A stretch of DNA of 64,000 nt from Steromphala cineraria. Lineage: Eukaryota; Mollusca; Gastropoda; Trochida; Trochidae. The notes beneath the pieces were generated by a model. The model did not search any database and was not told where the DNA came from. It worked only from the letters and a program-made list of their open reading frames with translations. Location: the NCBI GenBank assembly GCA_916613615.1, contig OU744725.1, positions 63,558,575 through 63,622,574 on the forward strand, given 5' to 3'. Shown in pieces: positions 10,583-21,728 of the stretch (its first letter is position 1; every line of letters starts with the position of its first letter). Made by a program: the position numbers and the translations under genes.

Positions 10583-11541
10583 CATGGTTCGCACGGTCCT
10601 GGAAAACTACTTGAATTTTTTAGGGGTACTTGAAAACTACTGGAATTCTGATATTACTCGAAATGTGCTGGAAAAGTACTGGAATTTTGTTCAAAAGTAC
10701 TTGAATTCGCCCAAATGTACTTGAATTTTAAATAATGTTGAAAATAAGTCACTAATTGAAAAGATAATGATCAAATTCAAAACCAGGAAGTGAAATCGTT
10801 GTGTTTCTACTCGCAGTCGTCATTCGGAAACGCTCGTATTTTTCCGTAGCATTCGCATCTTTCCGTAAGTAGCCGAATCATTCCGATTGACATGCCTCGT
10901 GGTAATCTAGGTCAGACAGCGCTCGCACCAGTTTGACTTGTTTTGCGAAGCTATAAATATCCAATGAGTTCGAGAGGACATTGTGTGTTTAACCCTAAGT
11001 GGGAGAGCAACCCAGCTTATAACAAATGGGTGAAGGCCATGAAAGGGGACAAACGTAAAGCGTTGTGCCGCGTGTGCGACACTGTGATAGAAATATCTTC
11101 CATGGGGGAGAGCGGACTAAAATCTCACATTTGTTGTACAGTCAAATGCCCTGAGAAAGAGTGCCAGAGACAAGCAGCTTGAAATGACCCAGTTGAGTTC
11201 ACTGTTAGATGAAAAGGTTGAAATTTTGAAGACGTGCTAATCAACTGTGTAATGACATACATGTATGTACCCAATACAAATAGATATTAAATACTTATTT
11301 TTACCATGTAGTGGTAAGATTGTGTACAGTAATATCAGTGACATTACAAAATTGAACTTGCTGATGGAAGAATGTGTAATAGAAGTCTTGAAGTGCTGTT
11401 AAACTGTGAAATGTATTATTATAAGTACATATCTACAACAGTAACTATTTGAATAAAATGTACTTGAAAAATACTGAAAGGTACTTGAAAAGTACTTGAA
11501 AAGTACTGGAATTTTTGTTCATTTGGGCTGTACGAACCATG
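10583..11541. mobile_element. TIR DNA transposon, internally deleted, with BED-type finger
   Basis: Inverted ends CATGGTTCGCACGGTCC (10583) and CATGGTTCGTACAGCCC (reverse complement at 11541) match at 14 of 17 bases. They are flanked by the direct repeat TTTTA (10578-10582 and 11542-11546). Both sub-ends carry clustered 'TACTTGAA' and 'ACTGGAATT' motifs. At 959 bp with only a zinc-finger exon, it has lost its transposase core. A BED finger suggests the hAT group, although hAT duplications are usually 8 bp, so the superfamily is uncertain. Confidence 0.65.
10964..11182 (+). CDS. BED/ZBED-like zinc-finger fragment of a transposase
   Basis: A 72-residue frame from the ATG at 10964. It reads VFNPKWESNPAYNKWVKAMK, then CRVCDTVIEISSMGESGLKS and a following His. 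The layout (aromatic N-terminal KW, C-x2-C, 'I..MGESGLKSH') is the BED-type zinc finger at the N-terminus of hAT-related transposases and ZNF862/KIAA1586-like host proteins. The finger binds the element ends. After KSH the protein ends within 20 residues, and no dimerisation or catalytic (RNase H-like) region follows before the right TIR at 11541. It is therefore the N-terminal remnant of a deleted transposase. A short DNA-binding product could still be made and compete for the ends, which is speculative. Confidence 0.6.
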   Translation: MSSRGHCVFNPKWESNPAYNKWVKAMKGDKRKALCRVCDTVIEISSMGESGLKSHICCTVKCPEKECQRQAA

Positions 11542-11546
11542 TTTTA

Positions 11547-12271
11547 AAGTGTTTTTAAAAAAAATTAAGATATAAGCAAACATAATTAATTAATTTGCTT
11601 AAAATCTTCATGGCAACTAGCTGCAAAAACCCAATCACATTAAACATCATGTTAAATTTTAAACAATGGTATCTCCCTTATATTCCTTTAAATACCACAC
11701 ATAAGGGGTCAACCAGAGTTCAGATATGCCTCTAGAGTCCAAATGCTATTCTAATACACATCCTGATACAGGCTGCTAGCATCACAGTGTCAGCTGCTAG
11801 TCTGTTGCATAATCAACCTGACCCAATTGATATTGCAGAGCAATATGCTATATGGCCATGTGTATGCAATAAGAGTTATGGAAATTAGACTTGTAATCTC
11901 ATGACAGTGATATGTTCTTTCTAAGAATAACAACTTACACAAAAGTTGTCATCAATAAGTTTTGTGTTTAGCAATCTTCATGATAAGTTGATGTGGAAAG
12001 AGTTATTTTGTATCAGGTTCCATTTCCTGTGTTTACTCATATTTGTACCATTTCTATATCTAACAGAAGTTCTTCTTGACACAAAATCAATTTAGGACAT
12101 AAGCTAACTATGTTTTGTGAAATTAAATATATTTTTCACAACAATGCATGTTCTCTCCCGTCAAGTTTTTAAATACCACACATAAGGGCTTAGCCAGAGT
12201 TCAGGTTTACATGCTCAGCACACTATTCTTCTCCAAATACACAAAGCCAAATCCACAAATTGCTACACTCT
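11547..12271. repeat. Non-coding spacer with dispersed repeats
   Basis: Two related segments (about 11690-11760 and 12170-12250) share AAATACCACACATAAGGG and 'CCAGAGTTCAG'. A further dispersed motif, 'TTTTGTATCAGGTTCCA', occurs at ~12006 and again at ~14888. No gene seen. Confidence 0.5.
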
Positions 12272-12743
12272 CCTTAAAGTGACACAGAGTATCTTTCTTA
12301 AAATTTTATTTGGTTTTGATAAGCTACAAAATAATAAAAATTATCTAATATGCTGATTGAAGTTCATATCTCATCAATGGACTTGCAAATATATCCATGT
12401 ATGCATAATATCTCTTAAATGCTTGATTTTATGGAAAAATCAAGAAAACATCTCAAATACTTTTAATATTCGAAATTATGCATCCAACTAATCTACCTAT
12501 TAGTTACAATACCTAATAAACACTATCGAATCGAATATATCTTCCTGTCAGCTTATGACAAGGTTTCAAAATTACGTTTGGCGAATTTGCGCGCGCCACT
12601 CGAGCCACATTGTCCGGTTTTCGATCAAAATCCCGACTTTAACTTGTTATTTTCAGTAACAGTTAGTGGTTCCCGATGTAATAACATCGATTTCAAAATT
12701 TGACAAATGTGATCCTATCAACATACTCTGTGTCTCTTTAAGG
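12272..12743. mobile_element. MITE with ~20-bp terminal inverted repeats
   Basis: The left end CCTTAAAGTGACACAGAGTA and the right end, read inward, CCTTAAAGAGACACAGAGTA differ at one base in 20. The 472-bp interior is non-coding, with a GC-rich patch near 12575-12600. No clear target duplication, so the superfamily is not assigned. Confidence 0.65.
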
Positions 12744-14955
12744 ATCTGGGGCTAGCAGCCCTGCCTGCTGGTATGTTGCTTAGTTATCTTTACTTAATTG
12801 ATAAATACAACATAATGATGTATGGCAATTATCATGTCTAAGCAATGGACTTTATGGAAAGTATATAAATTGACTTTATGAAAAGTATACTTGTATTCTA
12901 TTAATAATAATACTTTTTACAAATAACAATTTAAACAAGTCAAGAATCAGCTTTTGTGTACAACAATCTGCAAGATGAGTTAATATTAAAGATGGACTGA
13001 AATGCTATATGGCAACTTTCAGGATTCGTGAAATAGTGATTACAATTTGACATTGACTAAACTTTAAATTACTGAAATCGACCTAGAAACGGCTTAATTA
13101 CGACTGTATACATAACACTGCCTAATTAGGCCGGCGAACAGAATAAAACGCACTGAAGCGTGACTACCTCGTGACGTGTTAGTAGGCGATGTGATACCCC
13201 GTTGTGTGCCCTCGTTATGTAAAACAACACAAGCTAACAGTACAGCTCAATGTTTAACCGTTGATTAAACACCCTAATCAACATCCCAACATCTCACACC
13301 TTCAATAAATCGGTAGTTTATTTATTCAACTGGCAATTTGTATTGATGTAAACGTAAGACCCTGATTAAAAACGAAGTTGTGCGCATAATGCTACAGCAT
13401 GTAGGCCTAGATGGTCTCGCTTTGCGCAATGTTGTCATAAGACTGCACGTGAGAACCCGGATGTATATGTAAACAATTGCCCCCGTGTGAACTGTTTTAT
13501 CTTCGTGCACAGTTGGTGGTTGTTATTGAATATTACTTTAGTAGCACAGCAGAAAGGATGTAATTATACAATACTATTTTATTTTTACATTTAAACCATT
13601 TTTTTAGAATTGCCTTTGACTTCATTTTGTAACAGGATAAAAAATATATACGTTTTTCTTAGTTATTTCATTTAGTGATGGACACGTTACAATTCTCAAT
13701 GAAAGACATGTATTGGATGATCACTGATGTCTTGTTTAAAACATAATTTAATAGGGCATTTCACTGAAAATCCTTATGTTTTCACTCTTGTACATAGAGG
13801 TGATATTTTCTACAACAATACCCGATACATGGCCAAACAGAATGAAGATTTATTAAATGAACCTTATCCAAAATAATTATCAGATAGAGCAAAAACGGTA
13901 TTCCTAATTTCAGGTTAATAGGTTATAATTTACCAATCGGAGAAAAAAGGGATGTTAAGGAATACAATTGCTATTTGATGTTACCTAATTAGCTGATGTC
14001 ATAAAATAGCCAGGTGTTGATGATTGTGCATTATATAACCTACCTGCTATAGTCATCATTTGATATCATCTAATTAGGAAACAGACAGGAAATACGATAG
14101 ACAGTAAAGTAATTGTGTAATAAGTGAGTATCTGATCTAAAGAAAGTAAGTAACACCTGCAGACCAATGTCATTGTTTATTCAACCTTTTTACACAACGT
14201 TCAAATCTAAATGTGAGCATTGTATATTCGGATTATTACCATGAATCAGCCCAATACTTTGTGCTATGTTTTACATTTTACTAATCTCCCTTTTCTCTGC
14301 ATGCCAAACTGTTCATTCAGTGAAAATGCGAGCTCGAAGCAGAAAATCGGTGTAGTGATCGGAACACGTGAGTTCGATGTAGATTGTCACATTGCTCTGT
14401 TTGACCTAACACAGCGGGTCAATTTGGCGTGAAACCATCAATATGATGGGAATTTGTCTAAGGAGACTTCATCAGGAGATATTCTAGGACAGTTGACAGC
14501 AACACAATGATATAGAATACTGTTAATCGCTTTGAAAAGGCAGAACTGCGGATTTCGCCTATCATTTTCCATATAAGCAGACGAACGCTTCGCCTACTGC
14601 CACGTCACTTCCGGTATCCCTTGCCCGTGGCCTCTCAGCCTTGTTTTGGTTTGTCGCTGGACGGCGACAAGCAGACGCCTTGTTACGCAATGTTTACTTA
14701 GCTGTAGCTTCATTGAGAAACTGTGTATCGTTGCTGTTTTGGCCTAATATTTATGTTATATAGTTATTTGACCAATATCTTTTGAAAAATAAATAAAAAA
14801 AAGGTTATACAGCGGCTCTTTAATAAGTCAAGAATCTGCTTTTATGTACAGTAATCTACATAAGTTATTGTAGAAAGAGGTAATTTGTATCAGGTTCCAG
14901 TTCCAATACCATATGTTTTATGAAAACCTGTAAAACTAAATGATAATTGTATCAT
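12744..14955. other. Long non-coding region with dispersed repeat fragments
   Basis: No supported gene. Segments at ~12936 and ~14826 share 'AAGTCAAGAATC.GCTTTT.TGTACA' and look like the two halves of one repeat separated by ~1.85 kb. A GC-richer patch at 14540-14700 has no clear frame. Confidence 0.45.
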
Positions 14956-15180
14956 GCTGAAGGGGCTCTGGGAACAACATGTCAACATAGAAGTCATTAT
15001 TTTTCAATTAGATTTCAGGCCAAGTACTTCTCCTACTAAATCAATTAAGATATCATTCTGAAAAGTGAGTATTTTTTTATATAGTGATTCCTGACAAAGA
15101 TGCATTCATTTTATTATCAAGAATCCAAGATGGTCAATATGTCATTTATATTGAATTTTCAATTAGATTTCATAAAATTC
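14956..15180. repeat. Diverged, isolated copy of the 156-bp repeat
   Basis: Shares 'TTTTCAATTAGATTTCA', 'ATATCATTCTGAAA', 'TAGTGATTCCTGAC', 'AGAATCCAAGATGG' and 'ATATTGAATTTTCAATTAGA' with the array at 9106-10432, in the same order and spacing. It covers about one and a half units and is much more diverged. Confidence 0.75.
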
Positions 15181-15600
15181 ATTGAAAAGAATACATTTCC
15201 TGGTCAATCAAATGAATGTGTTAATATTTGTATTGATGCACTTGTTGTAATATTTATCAACACTATAAATACAGTTACAAAAAAATTTATGAATCATCTT
15301 TATCTGCGAACAGCCTGAACCATGAGTGTTTTAATAAATCCTTTTAAATAAAACATATAATGATATCAGTGGGTTACATAATTCCTGACACTTCATAAAA
15401 GGCCAAATAACATAGCCAGTGAGGGATCTGATTACGATCTGAACGATGATTATCTAGATAATTATAATGATCATTCAATTCAAACAAATCCTTTTCAAAA
15501 GCATTTAAAATGATTAAATTTGTTCACTCTCAACACTAACTGTTGTTTCCATGCAATTAATATTAAAATACTTCAATAAACATATTACTGAGTTGACCTC
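15181..15600. other. Non-coding spacer
   Basis: AT-rich, with no recognised gene or repeat. It lies between the diverged 156-bp repeat and the polypyrimidine tract. Confidence 0.4.
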
Positions 15601-15834
15601 CAGATTATTTCTATAGCAAACCTCTCTTCTACCCCCACCCCTTCTATCCTCCCTTCCCCTCCTCCCCTTTCCTCTCCTGTCCTTCCATTGCAAACCTCTC
15701 TTCTACCCCCCACCCCTTCTATCCCCCCTTCCCCTCCTCCCCTTTCCTCTCCTGTCCTTCCATTGCAAACCTCTCTTCTATCCCTCCTTTCCCCTCCTAT
15801 TCTCCAGCCCCTCTCCTGCAACTCCCCTCTTAAT
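15601..15834. repeat. C/T-rich minisatellite (about 74-bp units)
   Basis: Almost pure pyrimidine on the plus strand. The phrase GCAAACCTCTCTTCTA recurs at 15616, 15690 and 15765, about 74-75 bp apart. Reading frames on both strands here are low-complexity artefacts. It abuts the tail of the LINE at 15835. Confidence 0.85.
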
Positions 15835-18541
15835 ATACATACATACATACATACAAACATTTATAAAGCGCTAGTATCCAGCGTTAGCTGCTCAAAGGCG
15901 CTAGTGTCTGAGATGATTGAAAAGAGTCACTGAAATGCCAGATTGAATAGGTATGTTTTTAGCCTAGATTTGAAAGTGGACAATTTTTGTTCGGATCTTA
16001 AGTCAAGTGGAAGATTGTTCCAGAGATGGGGTCCAGCTCGTTCAAAAGAACGGTCACCAAACGATTTTGTACGGGAGGAGGGTACCGCAAGGAGACATTT
16101 ATCACATGAGCGCAGTGTCCTAGGTGGGTGGTATCTGGTCAACAGACTGCTCAGGTAATCTGGTGCTTTGTTGTGGAGGGATTGGAAGACCAGTACAAGT
16201 ATCTTGTACTGAATGCGGTAGTGCACTGGCAGCCAGTGAAGGTCTTGCAGGACTGGCTGGATGTGATCAAACTTCCTCTTTCTGCTGACAACTCTAGCTG
16301 CGGTGTTCTGAACTCGCTGCAGTTTTCTTATCAGGTAGTTTGGTACCCCGAAAAGGAGGGAGTTGCAGTAGTCTAGGCGGGATGTTATATATGCCTGGAC
16401 AAGTGAGATGGCTGCATGCTGGTCTAGACAACGCCTTATCAATCCAATATTTCTGATGTGGAAATAGGCTCGTCTACAGATGGTATTAACATGAGACTCA
16501 AGATTAAGACTGCTGTCAAAGATCACACCAAGGTTGCGAGCTTCCTTGCTGATTGGAATTTCTATTTCTCCTATGTGAAATGATGGAAAACAATACGGCC
16601 GATTTAGGTGTTTTGGGCAGATGATCATCAGCTCTGTCTTATCATCATTGAGTTTCTCTTGATGTGTTCAACACTGTCCTGAAGTTGTTGAAAAGCATTG
16701 ATTGCCGATGATTGTTTCATAGGCTTGAATGTGAGATAGAGCTGCGTGTCGTCCGCGTAGAGGTGGAAACTAAGATTGTACAGTCTCGCTATGTCACCGA
16801 GTGGAGAGGTGTATATTGTGAACAATATTTGGCCCAAGACCGAACCTTGTGGGACGCCATAAACCAACTTCTTCTTTTCCGACACATTCCCATCAATGCA
16901 GACTGATTGATATCTGTCGGACATGTAAGAAGCTATCCATCCCAGTGCCTTGCCTGTTACTCCTAGCCTGTTTTGAAGTGTCTTCAACAGAATGCCGTGA
17001 TCTATCGTGTCGAAGGCTGCAGAGAGGTCCAACAACACAATTATTGCTGCTCTATCTGTGTCAACAGCTCTCAGTAGATCACTCTGGACCTTCAGTAGTG
17101 CAGTCTCCGTACTGTGACCTGTGCGGTACGCTGATTGTAGGGTTTCATACAATTTGTTGGATGCCATGTGTTCTTTTAATCGTGTTGCAACTACCCGTTC
17201 GGTTAGTTTTGACATGTAAGACAAATTGGAAACTGGGCGATAGTTTTTCAGTATTTCACTGTCAAGATTTGGTTTCTTGAGGAGCGGTTTTATTAGTGCT
17301 TCCTTCATTTGATGAGGAACTTCAGGTTCTGAGAGAGATAGATTGATGGTGTGAGTGATTAGTGGGAGGACCGATGTCAGTGATTTCTTCAGCAACCATG
17401 TGGGCATGGGGTCGAGCAGACTTGTCTTATCCGGACTCCTCAAGATCATGGATCTTACTTCAGCTAGATCGGTTGGTTCAAAGGCTGGCAGAGAAACGTC
17501 ACAGCTGTGGTTTTCATCTGGGTCAACATACCCACCATGTGCAAGTCCAGATCTGATGTTTCTGATCCTTTCTGAGAAGAACTCAGAGAATCGGTTTGAA
17601 AGTTCATTAGGTGTCTTACACGTAGGTAGGGAAACTTGCTTCTGCTTGTGTAAGAGTCTGTTTGATATGTTGAAAACATCCTTTTGTCCATGTGCATCTT
17701 GTAGTGCCTGGTTGAAGAACTTTGATTTCTTTGCTTCAATCAATGCGGTGACACAATTCCTCTGAGCATCATGAAGCTGCCTGTGTATAGTGAGGTTGGT
17801 TTTTCTGAACTGCTTTTCCAGTTTCCGACGTTTCCTCTTTTCTTGCCTGATGTCCCCATCATACCATGGAGCATTTGTATGGATGGTCGCAGTACATGTT
17901 TTGAGAGGTGCATGCTTGTCTAAGGTTGATCTTGTTGTCGTGTTGTACAGTTCCAGACACTCTGATACAGACAGCTCCTGGTAGCCTGACAGTTGTGTAG
18001 AGAGATCTTGCTGGAAGCTGTCGATGTTGACTTCTTTCCATTTCCTGAAGGACACTACTTTTCTCTCCCGTGCAGGTACTTGTATGCTTGTCTTGAATAG
18101 GATTGCAGAATGGTCTGACTTTATGGATGCATCAAGAAAAATGTCCTGAACACTTGTGTCATCTTGGCGAGTGATTATCAGGTCTAGAATGTGTCCCTTG
18201 ATGTGAGTTTGTTCACAAACATGCTGAACTAGTCCGTGAGCTTCAAGTAAACTCAGGAATTTGTGTGCATCCTTGTTTTGCTTGTCGTCTATGTGATAGT
18301 TAAAATCGCCTAGAATCAGAAGGCGTCCCGGGGTTGTAGTTAAGGAGTCCAATACTGCACCGAATTCATCAAAGAATTCGCTTGATGTCTTTGGAGGTCT
18401 GTATATGAGCAATAGGTTCATATGCTGTCCTTGTGAAGAAATCTTTACAAGAATATGTTCAAAGGTATTCTGCGATGAGACGATTTTCAAATGAGAACAT
18501 TTAAGTCTATCATTGTATATGACAGCCAATATCTGTATTGC
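15835..18541 (-). mobile_element. L2/CR1-like LINE, 5'-truncated
   Basis: Minus-strand non-LTR retrotransposon. Its 3' end is a (GTAT)n tail (15835-15858 read in reverse) after 'GCGCTTTATAAATGT', a form common to L2/CR1-group 3' UTRs. The body encodes the C-terminal part of an endonuclease and a complete reverse transcriptase region. It is cut off inside the endonuclease at about 18541, as expected from incomplete target-primed reverse transcription. No target duplication recognised. Confidence 0.85.
15927..18529 (-). pseudogene. L2/CR1-like endonuclease-reverse transcriptase, frameshifted
   Basis: Two minus-strand frames (16628-18529 and 15927-16628) are one protein broken by a small deletion/frameshift near 16650, between 'QLQDSVEHIK' and 'EKLNDDKTEL'. 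The first ~150 residues are the end of an APE-type endonuclease (LLILGDFNYH, later KSDHSAILF). Reverse transcriptase motifs follow: NYRPVSNL, motif A VLLDLSAAFDTIDH, motif B VYGVPQGSVLGQILF, motif C YADDTQLYL. The second frame has the family's C-terminal region (SRLDYCNSLLFGVP, KLQRVQNTAARVV, DLHWLPVHYRIQYK). The protein normally nicks target DNA and copies LINE RNA onto it. There is no ATG, because the N-terminus is lost. The single frame break and intact catalytic residues suggest a fairly young dead copy. CR1 versus L2 is not resolved. Confidence 0.9.
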
Positions 18542-19374
18542 ATACTGAATTAAGGGGAATAACAGTACATGTGTAACTTACATAAGAGGATAAGTTACAT
18601 AAGCTACATGCAGGTGCAAGAGGTCATCACAGGTCATCATATCTAGTAATTAGCATAAACCCCCATGTGGCTAGCCTATTCTGACCAATCAGATTGCACT
18701 AACATATGTCAAGATTTAAGATATTCAGAAATCTTCATTTAGAATCACATGAGACATTGACCTGGACAGTTTACTTTGGCAATTGGACTTATCACTAGAT
18801 GAATTTGTGATTTGTGTCAGAGGGATATATTCCAAATGTTTATGTGCATCTTTTTTTAGTTCTTTGGAAGTTGAGAGTGTGACTTATCTAACATTGGATT
18901 AACCAGTTTGTTGACTTTTGTGATTGTGTTTGAAAACTTTGGTCTGAGTACTGTACAAGTACTTTTAAGAAAGAATTCTTGAGATTTTCGGGACTATTTC
19001 TTGACTTCAAGAGTCACAAAACCTGTTATTATTGATTGACATTTAAATGAATACTCCTAAACCCATCAAGATAATGAAATTAATATGGATGCCCACATAT
19101 AAGTAACATTTTGAAGATTAAAAAATAATAGATGGTCACCAATTCAGCCATAGATATACAAAAAAGTTATACAAAAACCTACTGCTTGTTAACAAATCAT
19201 GATTTATTAACATTCTTGTATTAATGTTTGTTCGTGCTCTAATTTTTTCCAACAGAAGACTAGCATTTTAAAAGATACAAAAATCATGATGGCAGCCATA
19301 ATCAATTATCATATAAAATATGGTTACACAATTAAACTATATTACCACATCATTCATTTTAAGGTGAGCTTCTG
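18542..19374. other. Non-coding region upstream of the discoidin-like gene
   Basis: No exon recognised, although earlier exons of the gene at 19691 could lie here or further left. A short duplicated 'TAAGTTACATAAG'-type motif occurs at 18570-18605. Confidence 0.4.
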
Positions 19375-19583
19375 TACCCTCGGTACTTTTATTTGGGGTC
19401 ACAGGGTCACCAAAGTTACAAATTAGAATCTCATGTACTAAAAATTTCAGCTCTCTAATGTGTATGGTTCATGAGGAGAAGTCGAAAGTGTCAAAAGTTT
19501 ATGGACGACGGACTGACGGACGGACGCCGGACGACGGGCAATGCCATTAGCCCATCTTGACTTTCAGTCCTGATGAGCTAAAA
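19375..19583 (-). repeat. Helitron-like repeat fragment (5' end, minus strand)
   Basis: Matches the repeat at 23130-23650 (GGGTCACCAAAGTTACAAAT, 'GTGTCAAAAGTTTA', GGACGGACGCCGGACGACGG). Read on the minus strand from 19583 it starts TTTTTAGCTCATCA, then the hairpin GACT-GAA-AGTC (19559-19569), the 5' signature of this family. Confidence 0.65.
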
Positions 19584-19690
19584 ATTGACACTCATTTTGT
19601 AAAAGTCATATGGCACACTCCCTCAGGTGATAATCTCTGTTGACATCGAAATTAGTTCATCTTATGCTTACACATTGATCTGGTTTGCAG

Positions 19691-21507
19691 ATGGCCACAA
19701 CGCAGATTCTTGGCGCCTTTGACATGTACCCAGCTTATGGAGATTTTCAACAGGCTTGGGCGCCGTTCAACTGGGATTGTGAGGAGTTCATTCAGGTATC
19801 CTTCTTATTCAACATTGGCCAATGGAGAATTCAGACAGTCCAGTCTCAAAAACTAGAAATTGGCCCATGAAGAATTCAGACAGTAATACCAATTTTGACA
19901 TCTCTTGGCACATCAATCTTTACATTAAGTACAGAGTTTATTTTACACTCTGGTCAAAGAAGTGCCCGTATTGATTACAACTCATAACTGCCAGTTTAGC
20001 ACAAACTTTTTGCATTGGCGGACAATATATATATACTATATATAAGAAGTGCCCGTATTAATTACAACTCATAACTGCCAGTTTAGCACAAACCTTTTGC
20101 ACTTCAGAAAGCTGGGTGACATGGAAGGTTTTACCAATGACCTTGCAATTGGCTTAAATGACCTTGCGATAAGCTTAAATGACCTTGCCATTGGCTTAAA
20201 TAACCATGCGATTGGCGTAAATTACCTTTCCATTGGCTTAAATAACCTTGCGAGAGGCTTAAATGACCTTGCCATTGGCTTATATGACCTTGCCATTGGA
20301 TTAAATAACCTAAATATACCTAGCCTTTCATTGTTACTCTACATGCTATACCCGAATTGAACATGTACAATCTTGAGCTTCTCCACCTGTGCCAGGTTAC
20401 CATCGCAACGGCCCTGTACATCAGTGAGATCGAGATCTACCAGACATACAACATTGGCGGACTGAAACACATTCAGGTCCTGGACCCGGGCTCCAATTGG
20501 GTCACCTTATTCCAGGTCTCTAATGTCGTCGTCATAACAACCAGTGGGATCTTCTCGCCATCTTTTGAAGTGAGTACCAGGAACTGATATTGTCTTGAGA
20601 GGCATACAGTAGTAACATATAAAATATTGATGATGTTTATGGAATATTTACTGTTCTGCAAATTGCCACTTGTATACTAGAACCTATTTACTCGCTTACT
20701 GAATTGTTTTACCATTGGCATTTACTGCAAATCTGGGTTAGAAAATAAGAAATCCATGAAAACTGTCTATGATCGCCTGTGTTGGAGGTCTCTGTAACTA
20801 AACCACATAGTTTGCCTTCGATTGCCTTTATAAGAAGACGCGGCACTCATTTTCATATTATGAGGTTTAGCAGCAAGGTTTCTAAGAAGTCGAAGGTGTA
20901 GACGGTTGGAAGTTCACCTTACGGAAAGCGTTAGGAGTAATGGAATAAACAGATAGGATTTCGAGCTCGAGGAGCATGAAGACGGAACATCAGTGGGTGG
21001 GAAGAGTCAACTTTATATAACCTTTAATCCTTGGAACATCTATTATATAGATATTATTACCCGAGGAAGTGTGTTATATAATGTTTACGAAATGATTCAT
21101 AAAAAAGTCATAAACGTAATATGACACACTTCCGACCTATATAGATCTATATTACCAAGTTTATTTCCATTTTATTCATTTTCTTTGAAATATCATTACA
21201 ACTTCTGCTTCCCTTGCGCCGCCAAGCTACAATGACGTCATGAACATTTCATTTCTGAAAATTGAAATCGCTAGGCAAGACTGATATGTGCATATGTGCA
21301 AGTATTGAAAATATTTTATAACTTATTGATAATTGTCAGGAAATAATCCGAATGGACTCAAATTCGAACACAAGTTGATATCAGTTTCCTGTTTTCTCTG
21401 CACAGACCACAACCTTCAAGACGAACACGATCAAGATAACGACGGACTGTAATCCTGCTCAGGATTGGGTCGAACTGGATGCTGTTAGGGTCACGGGCAA
21501 TCCTTGA
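19691..21507 (+). CDS. FBXL4-like discoidin-domain protein, last three exons
   Basis: Three phase-0 exons: 19691-19795 (acceptor GGTTTGCAG, donor GTATCC), 20396-20569 (acceptor TGCCAG, donor GTGAGT) and 21406-21507 (acceptor TTTCTCTGCACAG), ending in TGA. Together they encode 126 residues. Exon 1 reads QILGAFDMYPAYGDFQQAWA. Exon 2 has the diagnostic ISEIEIYQTYNIGGLKHIQV, a Trp-containing turn (NWVTLF) and FSPSFE. Exon 3 ends in WVELDAVRVTGNP. This order matches the N-terminal discoidin (galactose-binding-like) domain of FBXL4, where IYETYNPGA and ELDAV occur in the same places. FBXL4 itself is a mitochondrial F-box protein, but here no F-box or leucine-rich repeats follow; the gene ends right after the domain. 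The ATG at 19691 sits directly behind an acceptor, so it is probably internal and upstream exons are missing. This is the only host gene I can support. Confidence 0.75.
19959..20105. repeat. Local duplication in the first intron
   Basis: A ~56-bp segment starting GAAGTGCCCGTATT at ~19959 recurs at ~20046 with few changes; both contain AACTGCCAGTTTAGCACAAA. A TATA-rich link lies between the copies. Confidence 0.8.
20131..20318. repeat. 21-bp minisatellite in the intron of the discoidin-like gene
   Basis: About nine copies of a 21-bp unit (AATGACCTTGCCATTGGCTT type). Because 21 is a multiple of three, one plus-strand frame stays open and reads as NDLAIGL heptads. It lies between donor 19796 and acceptor 20395, so it is most simply an intronic repeat. 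Confidence 0.85.
21039..21160. repeat. Imperfect foldback (palindromic) repeat
   Basis: 'CGAGGAAGTGTGTTATATAA' near 21063 pairs imperfectly with 'GTAATATGACACACTTCCGA' near 21117, and the flanking TATATAGAT/ATCTATAT also pair. The unit is ~120 bp and could be a small MITE in the second intron. Confidence 0.55.
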
Positions 21508-21572
21508 CCTTGAACCTTTAGGTCAAGGTAGGTTCAAGGTCACTTCCGGGAGACTAATCATTTAAGATTTTC

Positions 21573-21578
21573 AATAAA
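21573..21578 (+). terminator. Polyadenylation signal of the discoidin-like gene
   Basis: AATAAA lies 66 bp downstream of the TGA at 21505-21507, in a suitable AT-rich context, and supports 21507 as the true gene end. Confidence 0.55.
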
Positions 21579-21605
21579 GAGACGTAAAAACAGTTAGATT
21601 GCAAA

Positions 21606-21690
21606 CAAAATTAGAAAAATAGAGTCATTGGCTCTGTAGCTCATCAGGCATCATATCAAGTTTGCTTTATACAGGCCAGATGAGCTAAAA
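21606..21690 (-). repeat. Helitron-like repeat remnant (3' hairpin, minus strand)
   Basis: On the minus strand it reads GATGAGCTACAGAGCC-AAT-GACTCT followed by ATTTT, the 3' hairpin end seen at 8029-8043 and ~57000. 'AGCTCATCTGGCC' (minus, from ~21683) resembles the family's 5' end, so this may be a collapsed element. Confidence 0.5.
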
Positions 21691-21728
21691 ATGAAACTGA
21701 TGTTGCCTATTGCAAGAAAACCTATAAA

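Noticed and set aside
14380..14530. Minus-strand reading AVNCPRISPDEVSLDKFPS resembling a THAP zinc finger start
   Set aside because: A stop follows at once, the C-x-C spacing is wrong, and no later THAP motif is present.
15585..15933. Open frames on both strands in the C/T-rich tract
   Set aside because: Low-complexity translation of a polypyrimidine minisatellite.
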